Positions 7,723-15,358 of a stretch of 15,358 bases of DNA are shown piece by piece. Location of the stretch: the NCBI GenBank assembly GCA_900769525.1, contig CAAGGY010000063.1, forward strand, positions 1 through 15,358, written 5' to 3'. Position 1 is the first letter of the stretch. Each line of letters starts with the position of its first letter. A program made the position numbers and the translations under genes. The stretch comes from an uncultured Alistipes sp. (GTDB lineage: Bacteria; Bacteroidota; Bacteroidia; Bacteroidales; Rikenellaceae). The notes beneath the pieces were generated by a model. That model worked only from the letters and a program-made list of their open reading frames with translations. It was not told the DNA's origin and ran no database searches.

Positions 7723-8517
7723 TTATATAAAGTATGAGCCTATAGCTACCGTGCCGACAATGGCACAGTAGACGGCAAACCAGATAAGCTTGCCTCGTTT
7801 CACAATATTAATCATATATCGGCAGGCCAAAGCACCCACCACAAAGGCAGAGATAAAGCCTGCAGCAAGCGCACCAGCAGTGATCCCCGTCATCGACAAT
7901 CCGCCGTCAAGTGCCGAGAGCAACGTCTCGCCAAGGATTGGAGCTAAGACCATAAGGAACGAGAATGTTGCAACTGCGCCCTTCTCGTTGCCAAGCAGTA
8001 GGCCCGTAGCAATAGTAGTGCCCGAGCGTGATAGGCCTGGCATAGCAGCCACCGCCTGCGACAAGCCGATGATGAATGAGTCACGGTACGAAATTGTTAG
8101 CTTCTGGCGTGGGCGGGCATAGTAGGCAAAGCTTAGGAGTAGGGCTGTGACGAGTAGCATAGCACCCACAACAAGCATAATGTAGCTCGAGCCGAGCATA
8201 TCGTCGATATAGTCCTTGAGCAGAAAGCCCACAATGCCGATAGGAATCATCGAGATGATGAGTTTAATGATGTATCGCTTCTCTTCATTCATACCTTGCA
8301 TAAATAGGCCCTTCAATATTGCCCAAATCTCGCTCCATAGCACAACGATGGTGCTGAGCACCGTAGCGGCGTGGAGTGTAACGTCGAAAGCGAGGTTATC
8401 CTCAAGTTCAACGCCAAGTAGCTCCTTGGCCAGCTGAAGGTGGCCACTGCTCGATACGGGCAAGAACTCGGTAATGCCCTGCACAGCGCCTAAAATTATT
8501 GACTCTAAGATATCCAT
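7723..8517 (-). CDS. uppP: Undecaprenyl-diphosphatase (UppP/BacA)
   Basis: Integral membrane phosphatase that removes one phosphate from undecaprenyl diphosphate, regenerating the lipid carrier for peptidoglycan and surface polysaccharide synthesis. The two active-site blocks are present: QGITEFLPVSSSGHL (residues 13-27, with Glu17 and the SSSGH cluster) and PGLSRSGTT (160-168, with Arg164). FDVTLHAATVLS, with His49, is also family-typical. The 264 residues are mostly hydrophobic, with about eight membrane segments, and the length is normal. It begins 6 nt after the DUF3098 stop and ends 1 nt before truB, inside the compact operon. Higher expression is known to give bacitracin tolerance in other bacteria. 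Confidence 0.97.
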   Translation of the reverse strand: MDILESIILGAVQGITEFLPVSSSGHLQLAKELLGVELEDNLAFDVTLHAATVLSTIVVLWSEIWAILKGLFMQGMNEEKRYIIKLIISMIPIGIVGFLLKDYIDDMLGSSYIMLVVGAMLLVTALLLSFAYYARPRQKLTISYRDSFIIGLSQAVAAMPGLSRSGTTIATGLLLGNEKGAVATFSFLMVLAPILGETLLSALDGGLSMTGITAGALAAGFISAFVVGALACRYMINIVKRGKLIWFAVYCAIVGTVAIGSYFI

Positions 8518-8523
8518 TCTCGA

Positions 8524-8790
8524 CTACTTTTCCTGCTTCTCGGGGAAGCGTTTCATAATTGCAAATATCTCGAACACGAAGCCTGCGATAACGACAATAG
8601 GGGCGAGTGTGATGCGGCGGAACGAGAATATCGACTCGTCAAACTCGGTTGCAGTGTGTTCGCCACCTCCCGACATTAGCAAAAAACCGAGGGTGATGAT
8701 AACAACTCCGGCCAACATCATAGCGTAGTTCTTGCGGCTAAGGGGCATACGCTCCTGTGGAGCACCCTCCTGATTGTTATTTGTACTCAT
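8524..8790 (-). CDS. DUF3098 small membrane protein
   Basis: An 88-residue protein that I recognise as DUF3098, a small uncharacterised family of the Bacteroidota. A polar N-terminus (1-20) precedes two predicted membrane helices, about residues 22-42 and 61-79. A short loop with GGGEHTATEFDESIFSFRR lies between them, and a charged tail (KRFPEKQEK) ends the protein. It lies 1 nt after ftsX and 6 nt before uppP. From memory this ftsX-DUF3098-uppP order recurs in the phylum, which hints at an envelope role with one of these neighbours. No function can be stated. Confidence 0.9.
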   Translation of the reverse strand: MSTNNNQEGAPQERMPLSRKNYAMMLAGVVIITLGFLLMSGGGEHTATEFDESIFSFRRITLAPIVVIAGFVFEIFAIMKRFPEKQEK

Positions 8791-8791
8791 A

Positions 8792-9682
8792 TTAGTAAAG
8801 GTGTATTTTATTTGTCTTCATGTTCACAAACTTATTCACCGCAGCAGCGCTAAATGCAATGGTGATAACTATGCCGAGGAGTATGAGGCCTCCAATCATT
8901 ATTGCCGCCTGTATGTAGTCAAGCACATCAATATCGACGGGCATTACTCGCTGTGTGCAGTGCGCTAAGCCGATGACCATCGCACCAGCGATGACTCCTG
9001 CCCATAGTCCCTGCCATAGTGCGCTCAGCAGGAATGGTCGCATAATATACCACTTTGTAGCGCCCACGAGCTTCATGGTGTTTATAAGGTAGCGCTTAGC
9101 ATATATCGCAAGGCGAATGGTGTTGTTCAAGAGTAGAAGTGTGATGATGAGTAGCACACCAAGGAAGACAAGGAGTGCCACAACGACTGTCGAGAGTGTT
9201 GCGTGCATCGAGTCGACAATCTCGATTGGTGGCACAGAGATATACTCAATGCCGGCATAGTGCTCAAGCTCAAAGATTAGGCCATTGACAATGTCGACGT
9301 CGACACTCTCCTTTGTAAGTGTTAGCTCGAAGCTATCATGCAGGGGGTTCTCCTCCAAAATCTCAAATATATCTTGCTCGAACTGGCGACGAAACGCATC
9401 ATCAGCAATCTTCGACTCTTTGCTTGTGTAGTCAATATCGGCAATTTCACTACGTTTGCTTAGACGTGATAGCAACTCCTTTTTGTCGCTCTTCGATAGG
9501 GTGTCGGCAAGCTCTACAGAGATTACCACACGCTCTCGCAGAGCCTCAGCAGCATTTACTGCCGACAATGTAACATAGCTCACAGCGCCCAATATAAAGA
9601 GTACCAGGGCAATGCTTATTGTTGAAATGAGGTACGACCTACGCACCTTGCTGCGTATTCGCTTTTCGCTATTACTTCCCAT
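8792..9682 (-). CDS. ftsX: Cell division protein FtsX (permease-like)
   Basis: FtsX is the membrane half of the FtsEX complex, which regulates cell-wall hydrolases at division. The 296-residue product has the expected layout: a basic cytoplasmic N-terminus, TM1 (about 17-38), an extracytoplasmic domain (about 39-160), then TM2 to TM4 (about 164-185, 218-240, 258-280). The conserved FtsX/MacB-type motif MKLVGATKWYIMRPF lies between TM2 and TM3. I choose the ATG at 9680-9682, 2 nt after the yfhO stop. A GTG at 9697 would add five residues and overlap yfhO, which seems less likely. No ftsE ATPase gene is in the window, so the partner must be encoded elsewhere. Confidence 0.93.
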   Translation of the reverse strand: MGSNSEKRIRSKVRRSYLISTISIALVLFILGAVSYVTLSAVNAAEALRERVVISVELADTLSKSDKKELLSRLSKRSEIADIDYTSKESKIADDAFRRQFEQDIFEILEENPLHDSFELTLTKESVDVDIVNGLIFELEHYAGIEYISVPPIEIVDSMHATLSTVVVALLVFLGVLLIITLLLLNNTIRLAIYAKRYLINTMKLVGATKWYIMRPFLLSALWQGLWAGVIAGAMVIGLAHCTQRVMPVDIDVLDYIQAAIMIGGLILLGIVITIAFSAAAVNKFVNMKTNKIHLY

Positions 9683-9684
9683 AG

Positions 9685-12264
9685 TTATTTGTCGCACTTT
9701 ACTCGTTTACGAAGCTCCATGATTGCCACGGCAACCAATCCGAGAAGGATTAACCACGAGCAGATGGCCGTGATGGTTGTTGTCACACCCCACGCTGGAG
9801 CCTTGAATCGCCACTCAATGGTGTGCTTACCTGCAGGAAGCTCCATGGCACGTAGCGTGTAGTCGGCAGCAAAGTAGTCGGCTTGCTGGTTATCGATGTA
9901 CACTGTCCAGCCATCGGGGAAGTATATCTCTGAGAATACGGCAAGCGCCTTATCCTCAACCTCGTACTCATACTTTAGGTAGTTTGGAGCATACTCCACT
10001 AAGGCGATATCTCCTGCAGTGCTATAAGCGGACTCGAGTCCCTCGATGCTCTCTGATACCACAGCCTTGGTTGCCAAATCGACATAGCCTAACGACTCTA
10101 ACTCCTTAGCCGCAGTTGGCTGAGTGTAGACGCCCTCAACAAACCAGGCTGCACCCAATGGCTCAATGCCCACAGCATCGGCAAGTGTGAACACCTCGTC
10201 GCCGTCGATGATATACTTGGTGTTGAGCATTGCCAACACAGCGCCATTCTGCTTAGCGATGTAATGCTCTATAATGTCCTGATAACGACCGAGCTTAGCA
10301 CCGTGGTAGCCATCTACCGAGCGGTGGAAATATGAGGCTGTGGCCGAGCCGTAGTGGTCGATATCGAGCACTCGATAGCCAAGCTCCTTATCCTTTAAAA
10401 TCTCCAGATTTGCCGCTGAAGGCTTAAGCTCTGTTGGTTTGTTGCTTCGCCATTTATCCTCTCCTAAGTAGCGTGCATCGACGCCCACAAGGTCGATGAC
10501 TACGATTGCCGCCGCAGCAACGATAGCTGCGTAGCTCAGAGCCTTGTGGCCATTATCACGGCTTCGTGCAAAGGCCAAAATCGCAGCAGCAGAGAGTGTG
10601 ACGTAGAGCAACGAGCGCCACATATCTGCCATCATGGCCTCGCTACGGCTATTGTAAACAGCCTCCTTGAGTTGGTCGACCCACCACTCCTTGCCAAGCT
10701 CATTATTAATGTCGGCAAGGCCAAAGTCGGCAATAGCGTACATAGCCACGCAGAGAGCCACTACAATGCCAAAGGCAACGCCAACATATCGAGCAATATG
10801 CTTGAATGAAAGATTGTCGCTTAGCACTCTCCACAAGGCCATGGCAGCCAATAGCGGCACAGCCCACTCAAGAACTACAAGAGCCATGCTTACAGTTCTA
10901 AAGTTGTGATAGCCAGGAAGTATATCGTACATCAAGTTATAAAAACCCATCAAGTTGCCACCCCAAGCCAAGAGTAACATAAAGAGCATTGAGGCAACAA
11001 TCCACCAGCGATCACGTCCTTTAACAAGCATAAGGCCGAGAAGGGCCAAGAATATCGCCGCAGCACCGAGGTAGGTAGGGCCTGCGGTAAATGGCTGAGT
11101 GCCCCAATAGTTTGATGCGTAGGCCGCAGCACGATTCATGCGTCTGTCGGCAAGTGTCCATACAAGCGACAGAATCTCCTCATCACCCGCCTGGATGGCC
11201 TCCTGAATATGTCCTGCTGTAATCTCTGGATAGTGCTCACGATAGATGTCGGCAGCCTCATAGATAGCCTCGCCCAGCATCACCTCGTTAACGCCGTCGC
11301 TCTGCAAAATGGCAACAGCCTCCTCGTTATAGTCGCCCGACCAGGCTCCCATATAGTTTGGCACAAGCATATTAAAACTCTCGGCCTTGCCGTAGCTCCA
11401 TGCCGTGTTATAGGCAACCTTGCTCTCACGTGCCTGCTGCTCGTCAACAGCCTCAGAGACTCCTCGGGTGGTATACTTCTGGTGTTTGAACGTGTACCAT
11501 AGAGGCGAGAAATTTGAGCCCGCAGCGACAATAGCCGCAAGGGCCAATAGTAGTGTAGCTCGGCCAAAGGTCTTGAGAGCCTTCTCCTTATAGGCATACC
11601 ACAACTCGCTAAGCCACAAGAAGAGGGCTACAATCAGGAAGTAGTAGGTGATCTGCGGGTGGTTGGCACCAAGCTCAAGTGAGCCAAAGAGCGCTGCGAG
11701 CACAGCACCTATCCACATATTCCTTCTTAGCGCATACCACACCGAGGCGATGAGTGGCGGTGCATAGACCAGAGCCCACATCTTGGTGATGTGTCCTGCG
11801 TCGATGATAAGGAAGAAGTAGGTAGAGAGGCCGTATGCCAAACCAGCGATGATACCAATCCATGGGTTGGCTCCCATAAGGACTACGGCAACCATCATCA
11901 GAATCATAGCAAAGAGGGTCATGTTCATAGGGCCGTCGACAACCTTGACAATGCTACCGACGCTCTGCTTGACATCCTGCGTAGGGTACTCTATGTCGAT
12001 AAGATAGGCTGGCATACCAGAGAACATATTGCCCGTCCATTGTGGATCCTCGCCAGTGGTCTTACGGTGCTCCTTGATATCTTTCGACATGCCTGCGTAC
12101 TGTGCAATATCGCCCTGGCCAAGCGACTTGCCATCAAACTGAGGTGCGAAGAAACGAAGCGATACAATCGCAAATATGGCAATTCCCGTAATCCATGGAA
12201 GGGTACTCTTGCCCCATGCCAAAATATTGTCTCGAGTAAACGAACTCTTAATCTTGTCTATCAT
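9685..12264 (-). CDS. YfhO family membrane protein (putative GT-C glycosyltransferase)
   Basis: An 859-residue polytopic membrane protein of the YfhO type. After TM1 (about 25-41), the extracytoplasmic loop carries QGDIAQYAGM (50-59) and WTGNMFSGMPAYL (76-88), typical of the family and placed like the acidic catalytic loop of GT-C enzymes. Many membrane helices follow, starting near 113-131 and 133-152. A soluble extracytoplasmic C-terminal region from about residue 600 contains YFHRSVDGYHGAKLGRYQD, and a last helix lies near 828-848. In Listeria and Bacillus, YfhO proteins are linked to glycosylation of lipoteichoic acid. The substrate here must differ, because Bacteroidota lack teichoic acids, and it is unknown. 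It is the first gene of the ftsX-uppP-truB string, with a promoter-like element about 28 nt before the ATG. Confidence 0.85.
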   Translation of the reverse strand: MIDKIKSSFTRDNILAWGKSTLPWITGIAIFAIVSLRFFAPQFDGKSLGQGDIAQYAGMSKDIKEHRKTTGEDPQWTGNMFSGMPAYLIDIEYPTQDVKQSVGSIVKVVDGPMNMTLFAMILMMVAVVLMGANPWIGIIAGLAYGLSTYFFLIIDAGHITKMWALVYAPPLIASVWYALRRNMWIGAVLAALFGSLELGANHPQITYYFLIVALFLWLSELWYAYKEKALKTFGRATLLLALAAIVAAGSNFSPLWYTFKHQKYTTRGVSEAVDEQQARESKVAYNTAWSYGKAESFNMLVPNYMGAWSGDYNEEAVAILQSDGVNEVMLGEAIYEAADIYREHYPEITAGHIQEAIQAGDEEILSLVWTLADRRMNRAAAYASNYWGTQPFTAGPTYLGAAAIFLALLGLMLVKGRDRWWIVASMLFMLLLAWGGNLMGFYNLMYDILPGYHNFRTVSMALVVLEWAVPLLAAMALWRVLSDNLSFKHIARYVGVAFGIVVALCVAMYAIADFGLADINNELGKEWWVDQLKEAVYNSRSEAMMADMWRSLLYVTLSAAAILAFARSRDNGHKALSYAAIVAAAAIVVIDLVGVDARYLGEDKWRSNKPTELKPSAANLEILKDKELGYRVLDIDHYGSATASYFHRSVDGYHGAKLGRYQDIIEHYIAKQNGAVLAMLNTKYIIDGDEVFTLADAVGIEPLGAAWFVEGVYTQPTAAKELESLGYVDLATKAVVSESIEGLESAYSTAGDIALVEYAPNYLKYEYEVEDKALAVFSEIYFPDGWTVYIDNQQADYFAADYTLRAMELPAGKHTIEWRFKAPAWGVTTTITAICSWLILLGLVAVAIMELRKRVKCDK

Positions 12265-12418
12265 CTTTTTTCAATAGAGATAATTATCGGTCAAAGATAC
12301 GAAAAATTTACGAAAAAATAAAAACTCTTGTCAAAAGCGCTAAAAGTTGTGCTATTGTTGCTTTAGGCAAGGGAAATTTATAAAAAAGTGCTATCTTTGC
12401 CTGATATAAAGTGTTTAT
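12265..12418. promoter_or_regulatory. Divergent AT-rich promoter region between yfhO and the polyprenyl synthase gene
   Basis: This 154-bp gap is clearly richer in A and T than the genes. It holds one exact Bacteroidota -7 element per strand: TATCTTTG at 12292-12299 on the minus strand for yfhO, and TATCTTTG at 12392-12399 on the plus strand for the polyprenyl synthase. Starts of transcription would lie about 20 nt and 14 nt before the respective ATGs. I could not find a good TTG at the usual -33 distance for either, so the -33 elements are weak or degenerate. A six-base palindrome AGCGCT lies near the middle (12336-12341). Confidence 0.65.
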
Positions 12419-13435
12419 ATGGTTACTATCGACTCAATACGAAAACCTATCTCTGCGGATATGGAGGCGTTCAACGCCTTCGTAAACGGCAACATCTCTG
12501 CCGAGGGTGACCTCCTACACGAGATGCTCACCTATGCACTAACCTCGCGTGGCAAGGGCGTACGTCCTATGCTCACAATGCTCGCTGCCTCGATGATAAC
12601 TGCTTCGGGAGATGAGAGTGCCGAGAGCTGCGGAGCGGAGCGTCACTGCTCAAAGCGCACATACCTTGCCGCTATGCTCATCGAGATGATTCACACCGCC
12701 TCGCTTATCCATGACGACGTGCTCGACTCAGCAGATGAGCGTCGTGGCCGTCCATCGGTGAATGCTAAGTGGCAGAGCGACATGGCAATCATTCTTGGCG
12801 ACTATATCTTGGCTCGTACAATGTCGATAGGTATGGCCTCAGCGCAGTACGACCTTGTGACCTACGTGGGCTCTGCTATGGCGACACTATGCGAGGGCGA
12901 AGTGCTTCAGAGTCAGCATGCTAAGAGCTTTGATACAACACGTGAGGATTACTATCATATCATTCAGCAGAAGACGGCAAGCTTGCTCGGTGTGAGCTCG
13001 GCACTTGGTGCTCTGTCGGTGGGTGCTTCACGAGAAGATGTAGACCGTATGCGTAAGTTTGGCGAGGCTATAGGCATGGCCTTCCAGATTCAGGACGACA
13101 TCCTCGACTACAACCGTGAGAACAACACGGGTAAGCCTGCGAACAACGACCTTCGTGAGCATAAGATTACACTTCCGCTTATCGAGGTTATGGAACGTAA
13201 GAGCGAGGAGGAGCGAGGCGAGATTATCAACCTTTTGAAGCGCTGCAACGAGGATGAGAGTGCTGTCGATGCCCTCCAGAAGATTGTCGACGAGAACCAG
13301 GGCGCTGAGCTTGCGGCAAAGACCATGCAGGCCTACCTCGCACGTGCAATGCATCTGTTGGCAAAGTATCCCGATTCGCCATATCGCACAGCCTTGATGA
13401 ACCTTTGCACCTACATCGCAGAGCGTGACAGATAG
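12419..13435 (+). CDS. Long-chain all-trans polyprenyl diphosphate synthase (IspB-like)
   Basis: This enzyme adds isopentenyl diphosphate units to an allylic primer to make a long isoprenoid chain, probably the menaquinone side chain. The first Asp-rich motif is HDDVLDSADERRGR (Asp99, Asp100, Asp103) and the second is FQIQDDILDYN (Asp226, Asp227, Asp230). GKGVRP (45-50) binds the diphosphate. Small residues just before the first motif (Ala94, Ser95) fit a long-chain product, but the exact length cannot be read. The 338 residues are normal in length apart from an unusual polar insert around 62-80 that contains two cysteines (CGAERHC). It is divergent from yfhO under its own -7 element, and the transporter gene follows after 34 nt with no obvious terminator between them. 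Confidence 0.93.
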   Translation: MVTIDSIRKPISADMEAFNAFVNGNISAEGDLLHEMLTYALTSRGKGVRPMLTMLAASMITASGDESAESCGAERHCSKRTYLAAMLIEMIHTASLIHDDVLDSADERRGRPSVNAKWQSDMAIILGDYILARTMSIGMASAQYDLVTYVGSAMATLCEGEVLQSQHAKSFDTTREDYYHIIQQKTASLLGVSSALGALSVGASREDVDRMRKFGEAIGMAFQIQDDILDYNRENNTGKPANNDLREHKITLPLIEVMERKSEEERGEIINLLKRCNEDESAVDALQKIVDENQGAELAAKTMQAYLARAMHLLAKYPDSPYRTALMNLCTYIAERDR

Positions 13436-13469
13436 TCGTTTCAGAAAATATCAACTTAAAACAAATATT

Positions 13470-14762
13470 ATGAGTACACAAAAGAAGAGCAATGTATTAG
13501 CTATCATCGTGATGATTCTGTTGTTCGGAATGATCTCGTTTGTAACTAACCTCGCATCGCCTATGGGTGATGTTCTTAAGAATCAGTTTAGCGTGGCTAA
13601 CTGGATGGGTACGCTTGGCGTCTTTGCCAACTTTATCGCATACGCTTGTATGGGTATTCCTGCAGGTAACCTCCTCCAGAAGCGTGGCTATAAATTTACC
13701 GCTTTGGCAGCTGTTGCCGTAGGCTTTACGGGTGTAGGTGTGCAGACTATCGCTGGCTTGTTGGCTGGCAATGTAGCATTTGGCGTCTACCTTCTCGGTG
13801 CATTTATCGCAGGTTTCTCAATGTGTATGCTTAACATCGTTGTTAACCCTATGCTTAACAAGTTGGCAGGTGGTGGTAACCGTGGTAACCAGCTCTTGCA
13901 GGTGGGTGGCTCGTTCAACTCGTTCATGGGTACTGCCGTGATCTTCCTCACAGGTATCTTCGTGCCAAGCATCGCTGATGCAGAGATTAAGCAGGTGTTC
14001 CCATTGATGTTCATCGCATTGGCAATCTTCGCTGTTGCATTTGTCGTAATTCTTTGTACTAATATCCCTGAGACTGAGCGTAGTGCAGAGGTTAAGAAGA
14101 GCGACGATACTAAGATTGGCCCTATGTCGTTCCGCCACTTTGTGTTGGGTGCCGTTGCAATCTTTATCTACGTGGGTGTTGAGGTAGGTATTCCTAACGT
14201 CTTGCAGAAGTGGTTGCAGAACGGTGGTCTTAACGTCGAGACAGGCGCTGAGGGTATCGCCGCAACAGTAGCAGCAACATATTGGTTGTTGATGTTCTTC
14301 GGCCGTCTTGCAGGTGCTGCACTCGGCGCTAAGGTCTCAGCTAAGGCTATGCTTACATCGGTATCAGTTCTCGGTCTCGGCCTTGTACTTGGCGCTATGG
14401 TTCTCAACCCTGAGAACACCGTTAACCTCCCAGTATTCAAGGGTACTGCGGGCTTTGGTATGGCCGAGGTGCCTGTTAACGCAGCACTCCTCGTGTTGTG
14501 CGGTTTGTGTACATCAGTTATGTGGGGCGGTATCTTTAACCTCGCTGTTGAGGGCTTGGGTCGCTACACTGAGCGTGCTTCAGGTATCTTCATGGCCTTG
14601 GTTTGCGGTGGTGGTATCTTGCCATTGTTGCAGAATGGTATCGTAGACTGGACAGGCAGCTATCTTACAAGCTACTGGGTGATTGTGGCAGGTCTTGCAT
14701 ACCTGCTCTTCTACGCCCTTGTAGGTTCAAAGAATGTAAACAAGGATATCGTAACAGAGTAA
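13470..14762 (+). CDS. Sugar MFS transporter, FucP/GluP-like
   Basis: A 430-residue major facilitator with about 12 predicted membrane helices, resembling the fucose permease / glucose-galactose transporter group. Signs are the motif-A-like loop PAGNLLQKRGYK (64-74), NIVVNPMLNKLAG (about 122-134) followed by LLQVGGSFNSFMG, which mirrors the ANPY...AFNSLG region of FucP, and the second-half block IYVGVEVGIPNVLQKWL. It probably imports a hexose or fucose by proton symport, but the substrate cannot be assigned. I choose the ATG at 13470 (MSTQKKSNVL). An earlier in-frame ATG at 13425 overlaps the upstream gene and adds a polar tail. The A-rich leader AAACAAATATT before the ATG has no Shine-Dalgarno. 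A strong terminator follows 20 nt after the stop. Confidence 0.88.
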   Translation: MSTQKKSNVLAIIVMILLFGMISFVTNLASPMGDVLKNQFSVANWMGTLGVFANFIAYACMGIPAGNLLQKRGYKFTALAAVAVGFTGVGVQTIAGLLAGNVAFGVYLLGAFIAGFSMCMLNIVVNPMLNKLAGGGNRGNQLLQVGGSFNSFMGTAVIFLTGIFVPSIADAEIKQVFPLMFIALAIFAVAFVVILCTNIPETERSAEVKKSDDTKIGPMSFRHFVLGAVAIFIYVGVEVGIPNVLQKWLQNGGLNVETGAEGIAATVAATYWLLMFFGRLAGAALGAKVSAKAMLTSVSVLGLGLVLGAMVLNPENTVNLPVFKGTAGFGMAEVPVNAALLVLCGLCTSVMWGGIFNLAVEGLGRYTERASGIFMALVCGGGILPLLQNGIVDWTGSYLTSYWVIVAGLAYLLFYALVGSKNVNKDIVTE

Positions 14763-14782
14763 TCCTTAGTATAAATAACGCA

Positions 14783-14822
14783 AGAGGCTATCCGACAATG
14801 ATGTTGGGTAGCCTCTATTTTT
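14783..14822 (+). terminator. Strong intrinsic terminator after the MFS transporter
   Basis: AGAGGCTATCCGAC (14783-14796) pairs over its full 14 bp with GTTGGGTAGCCTCT (14803-14816), using two G-U wobbles, around a 6-nt loop AATGAT. A run of Ts follows (14818-14822). It lies 20 nt after the transporter stop codon and should end the polyprenyl synthase-transporter transcript before kbl. Confidence 0.9.
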
Positions 14823-14877
14823 ACGTTGTAGTGCGAAAAAAACGGTGGTTTATAGCACAACTATAGAATAGTTTTTA

Positions 14878-14885
14878 TATCTTTG
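14878..14885 (+). promoter_or_regulatory. Predicted -7 promoter element for kbl
   Basis: TATCTTTG is an exact match to the Bacteroidota -7 consensus and is identical to the two elements in the divergent region. It lies 73 nt before the kbl ATG and gives a leader of about 65 nt. No clear -33 TTG is seen at the expected distance. Because the terminator lies just upstream, kbl needs its own promoter, which supports this call. Confidence 0.6.
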
Positions 14886-14957
14886 TGATTAATTGTAGCC
14901 ATAGGCTTAAGCAAACAAGATAATCTTTATTCTAACAATAACTAAAACTTTACTACA

Positions 14958-15358
14958 ATGTACGGAAAATTTCAGCAGCATTTGCAGAATGAGTTGGCAG
15001 AGATTAAGGCTGCCGGCTTGTACAAGACTGAGCGTATCATCGAGTCTCCACAGCGTGCAGAGATCGACGTGGCTAACCGTCCTGTATTGAACTTCTGCGC
15101 TAACAACTACCTCGGCCTCTCAGACAATCAGCGTCTTATCGACGCAGCTAAGAAGGCTATGGATGAGCGTGGCTTCGGTATGTCATCAGTACGTTTCATC
15201 TGCGGTTGCCAGGATATGCACAAGGAGCTTGAGAAGGCTATCGCAGACTACTTCGGCACTGAGGATACTATCCTCTACGCAGCTTGCTTCGACGCTAATG
15301 GTGGTGTATTCGAGCCATTGTTCACAGCTGAGGATGCTATCATCTCTGACGCTTTGAA
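14958..15358 (+). CDS. kbl: Glycine C-acetyltransferase (2-amino-3-ketobutyrate CoA ligase), 3' truncated
   Basis: Kbl is a pyridoxal-phosphate enzyme of the alpha-oxoamine synthase family. It interconverts 2-amino-3-ketobutyrate plus CoA with glycine plus acetyl-CoA, the second step of threonine breakdown via threonine dehydrogenase. About 133 codons are present of roughly 397. The protein starts MYGKFQQHLQNELAEIKAAG and contains NFCANNYLGLS, GFGMSSVRFICGCQDMHKELE and CFDANGGVFEPL, then AEDAIISDAL at the window end. These blocks correspond almost residue for residue to E. coli Kbl as I remember it. The PLP lysine and the rest of the large domain lie beyond the window. The frame is open to the last base, so the truncation comes from the window edge. 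A threonine dehydrogenase partner is not visible here. Confidence 0.95.
   Translation, partial: MYGKFQQHLQNELAEIKAAGLYKTERIIESPQRAEIDVANRPVLNFCANNYLGLSDNQRLIDAAKKAMDERGFGMSSVRFICGCQDMHKELEKAIADYFGTEDTILYAACFDANGGVFEPLFTAEDAIISDAL

Noticed and set aside
9683..9697. GTG start for ftsX overlapping yfhO
   Set aside because: The ATG at 9680-9682 gives a normal FtsX N-terminus and clean spacing. The GTG adds only five non-conserved residues.
11791..12321. Plus-strand open frame of 176 codons antisense to yfhO
   Set aside because: Its product has no recognisable domain and a composition typical of a reverse-strand shadow. The minus-strand yfhO frame is clearly the coding one.
12332..12341. Palindromic AGCGCT core as an operator in the divergent region
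   Set aside because: The flanks are not symmetrical and a six-base palindrome is too short to support an operator call.
15163..15357. Plus-strand open frame of 64 codons near the right end
   Set aside because: It lies in a different frame inside kbl, whose frame matches a known enzyme residue for residue.
1..15358. Mobile element, CRISPR array, defence system, toxin-antitoxin pair, tRNA or rRNA gene
   Set aside because: I looked for transposase or integrase motifs, terminal inverted repeats, regularly spaced repeats and tRNA cloverleaf sequences on both strands and found none. The gaps are too short to hide such systems.

Overview
The window looks like an ordinary chromosomal segment of a member of the Bacteroidota, most likely order Bacteroidales. 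It has a DUF4270 lipoprotein, a DUF3098 membrane protein sitting between ftsX and uppP, a short glycogen-synthase-like protein, promoter elements of the TAnnTTTG type, and starts without clear Shine-Dalgarno sequences. Genus cannot be fixed from the sequence. The first 22 bases are not genomic: they match the end of the Illumina TruSeq read-1 adapter. The window therefore begins at an assembly end, and the first gene is cut there.

Layout. 1-22 is adapter. 23-996 (-) is a truncated exported C1-family peptidase related to aminopeptidase C. 1034-3334 (-) is topA. A long inverted repeat at 3351-3400 separates topA from a translationally overlapping pair, 3417-5075 (-) DUF4270 lipoprotein and 5062-5868 (-) short GT5-like protein, which has its own promoter-like site at the end of queA. 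From 12264 down to 5909 (-) runs a compact gene string: yfhO-like, ftsX, DUF3098, uppP, truB, queA. Gaps in it are 1 to 6 nt until a 49-nt gap before queA that holds a terminator-like hairpin. A 154-bp divergent promoter region (12265-12418) separates this string from the plus-strand genes: a long-chain polyprenyl diphosphate synthase (12419-13435) and a FucP/GluP-type sugar MFS transporter (13470-14762). A strong intrinsic terminator follows. Then kbl (from 14958) begins under its own promoter and runs off the right end.

How the genes fit together. The polyprenyl synthase makes isoprenoid chains, probably the menaquinone tail. UppP recycles undecaprenyl diphosphate for wall and surface polysaccharide synthesis, and YfhO-type proteins in Firmicutes are thought to use lipid-linked sugars. 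FtsX is a division or wall-hydrolase regulator. TruB and QueA modify tRNA (pseudouridine 55 and queuosine), and topA relaxes supercoils. Kbl makes or breaks 2-amino-3-ketobutyrate in threonine catabolism. Nothing here resembles a mobile element, a defence system, a CRISPR array or a structural RNA gene, and I found no convincing undescribed system. The least understood part is the overlapping degenerate GT5 / DUF4270 lipoprotein pair.
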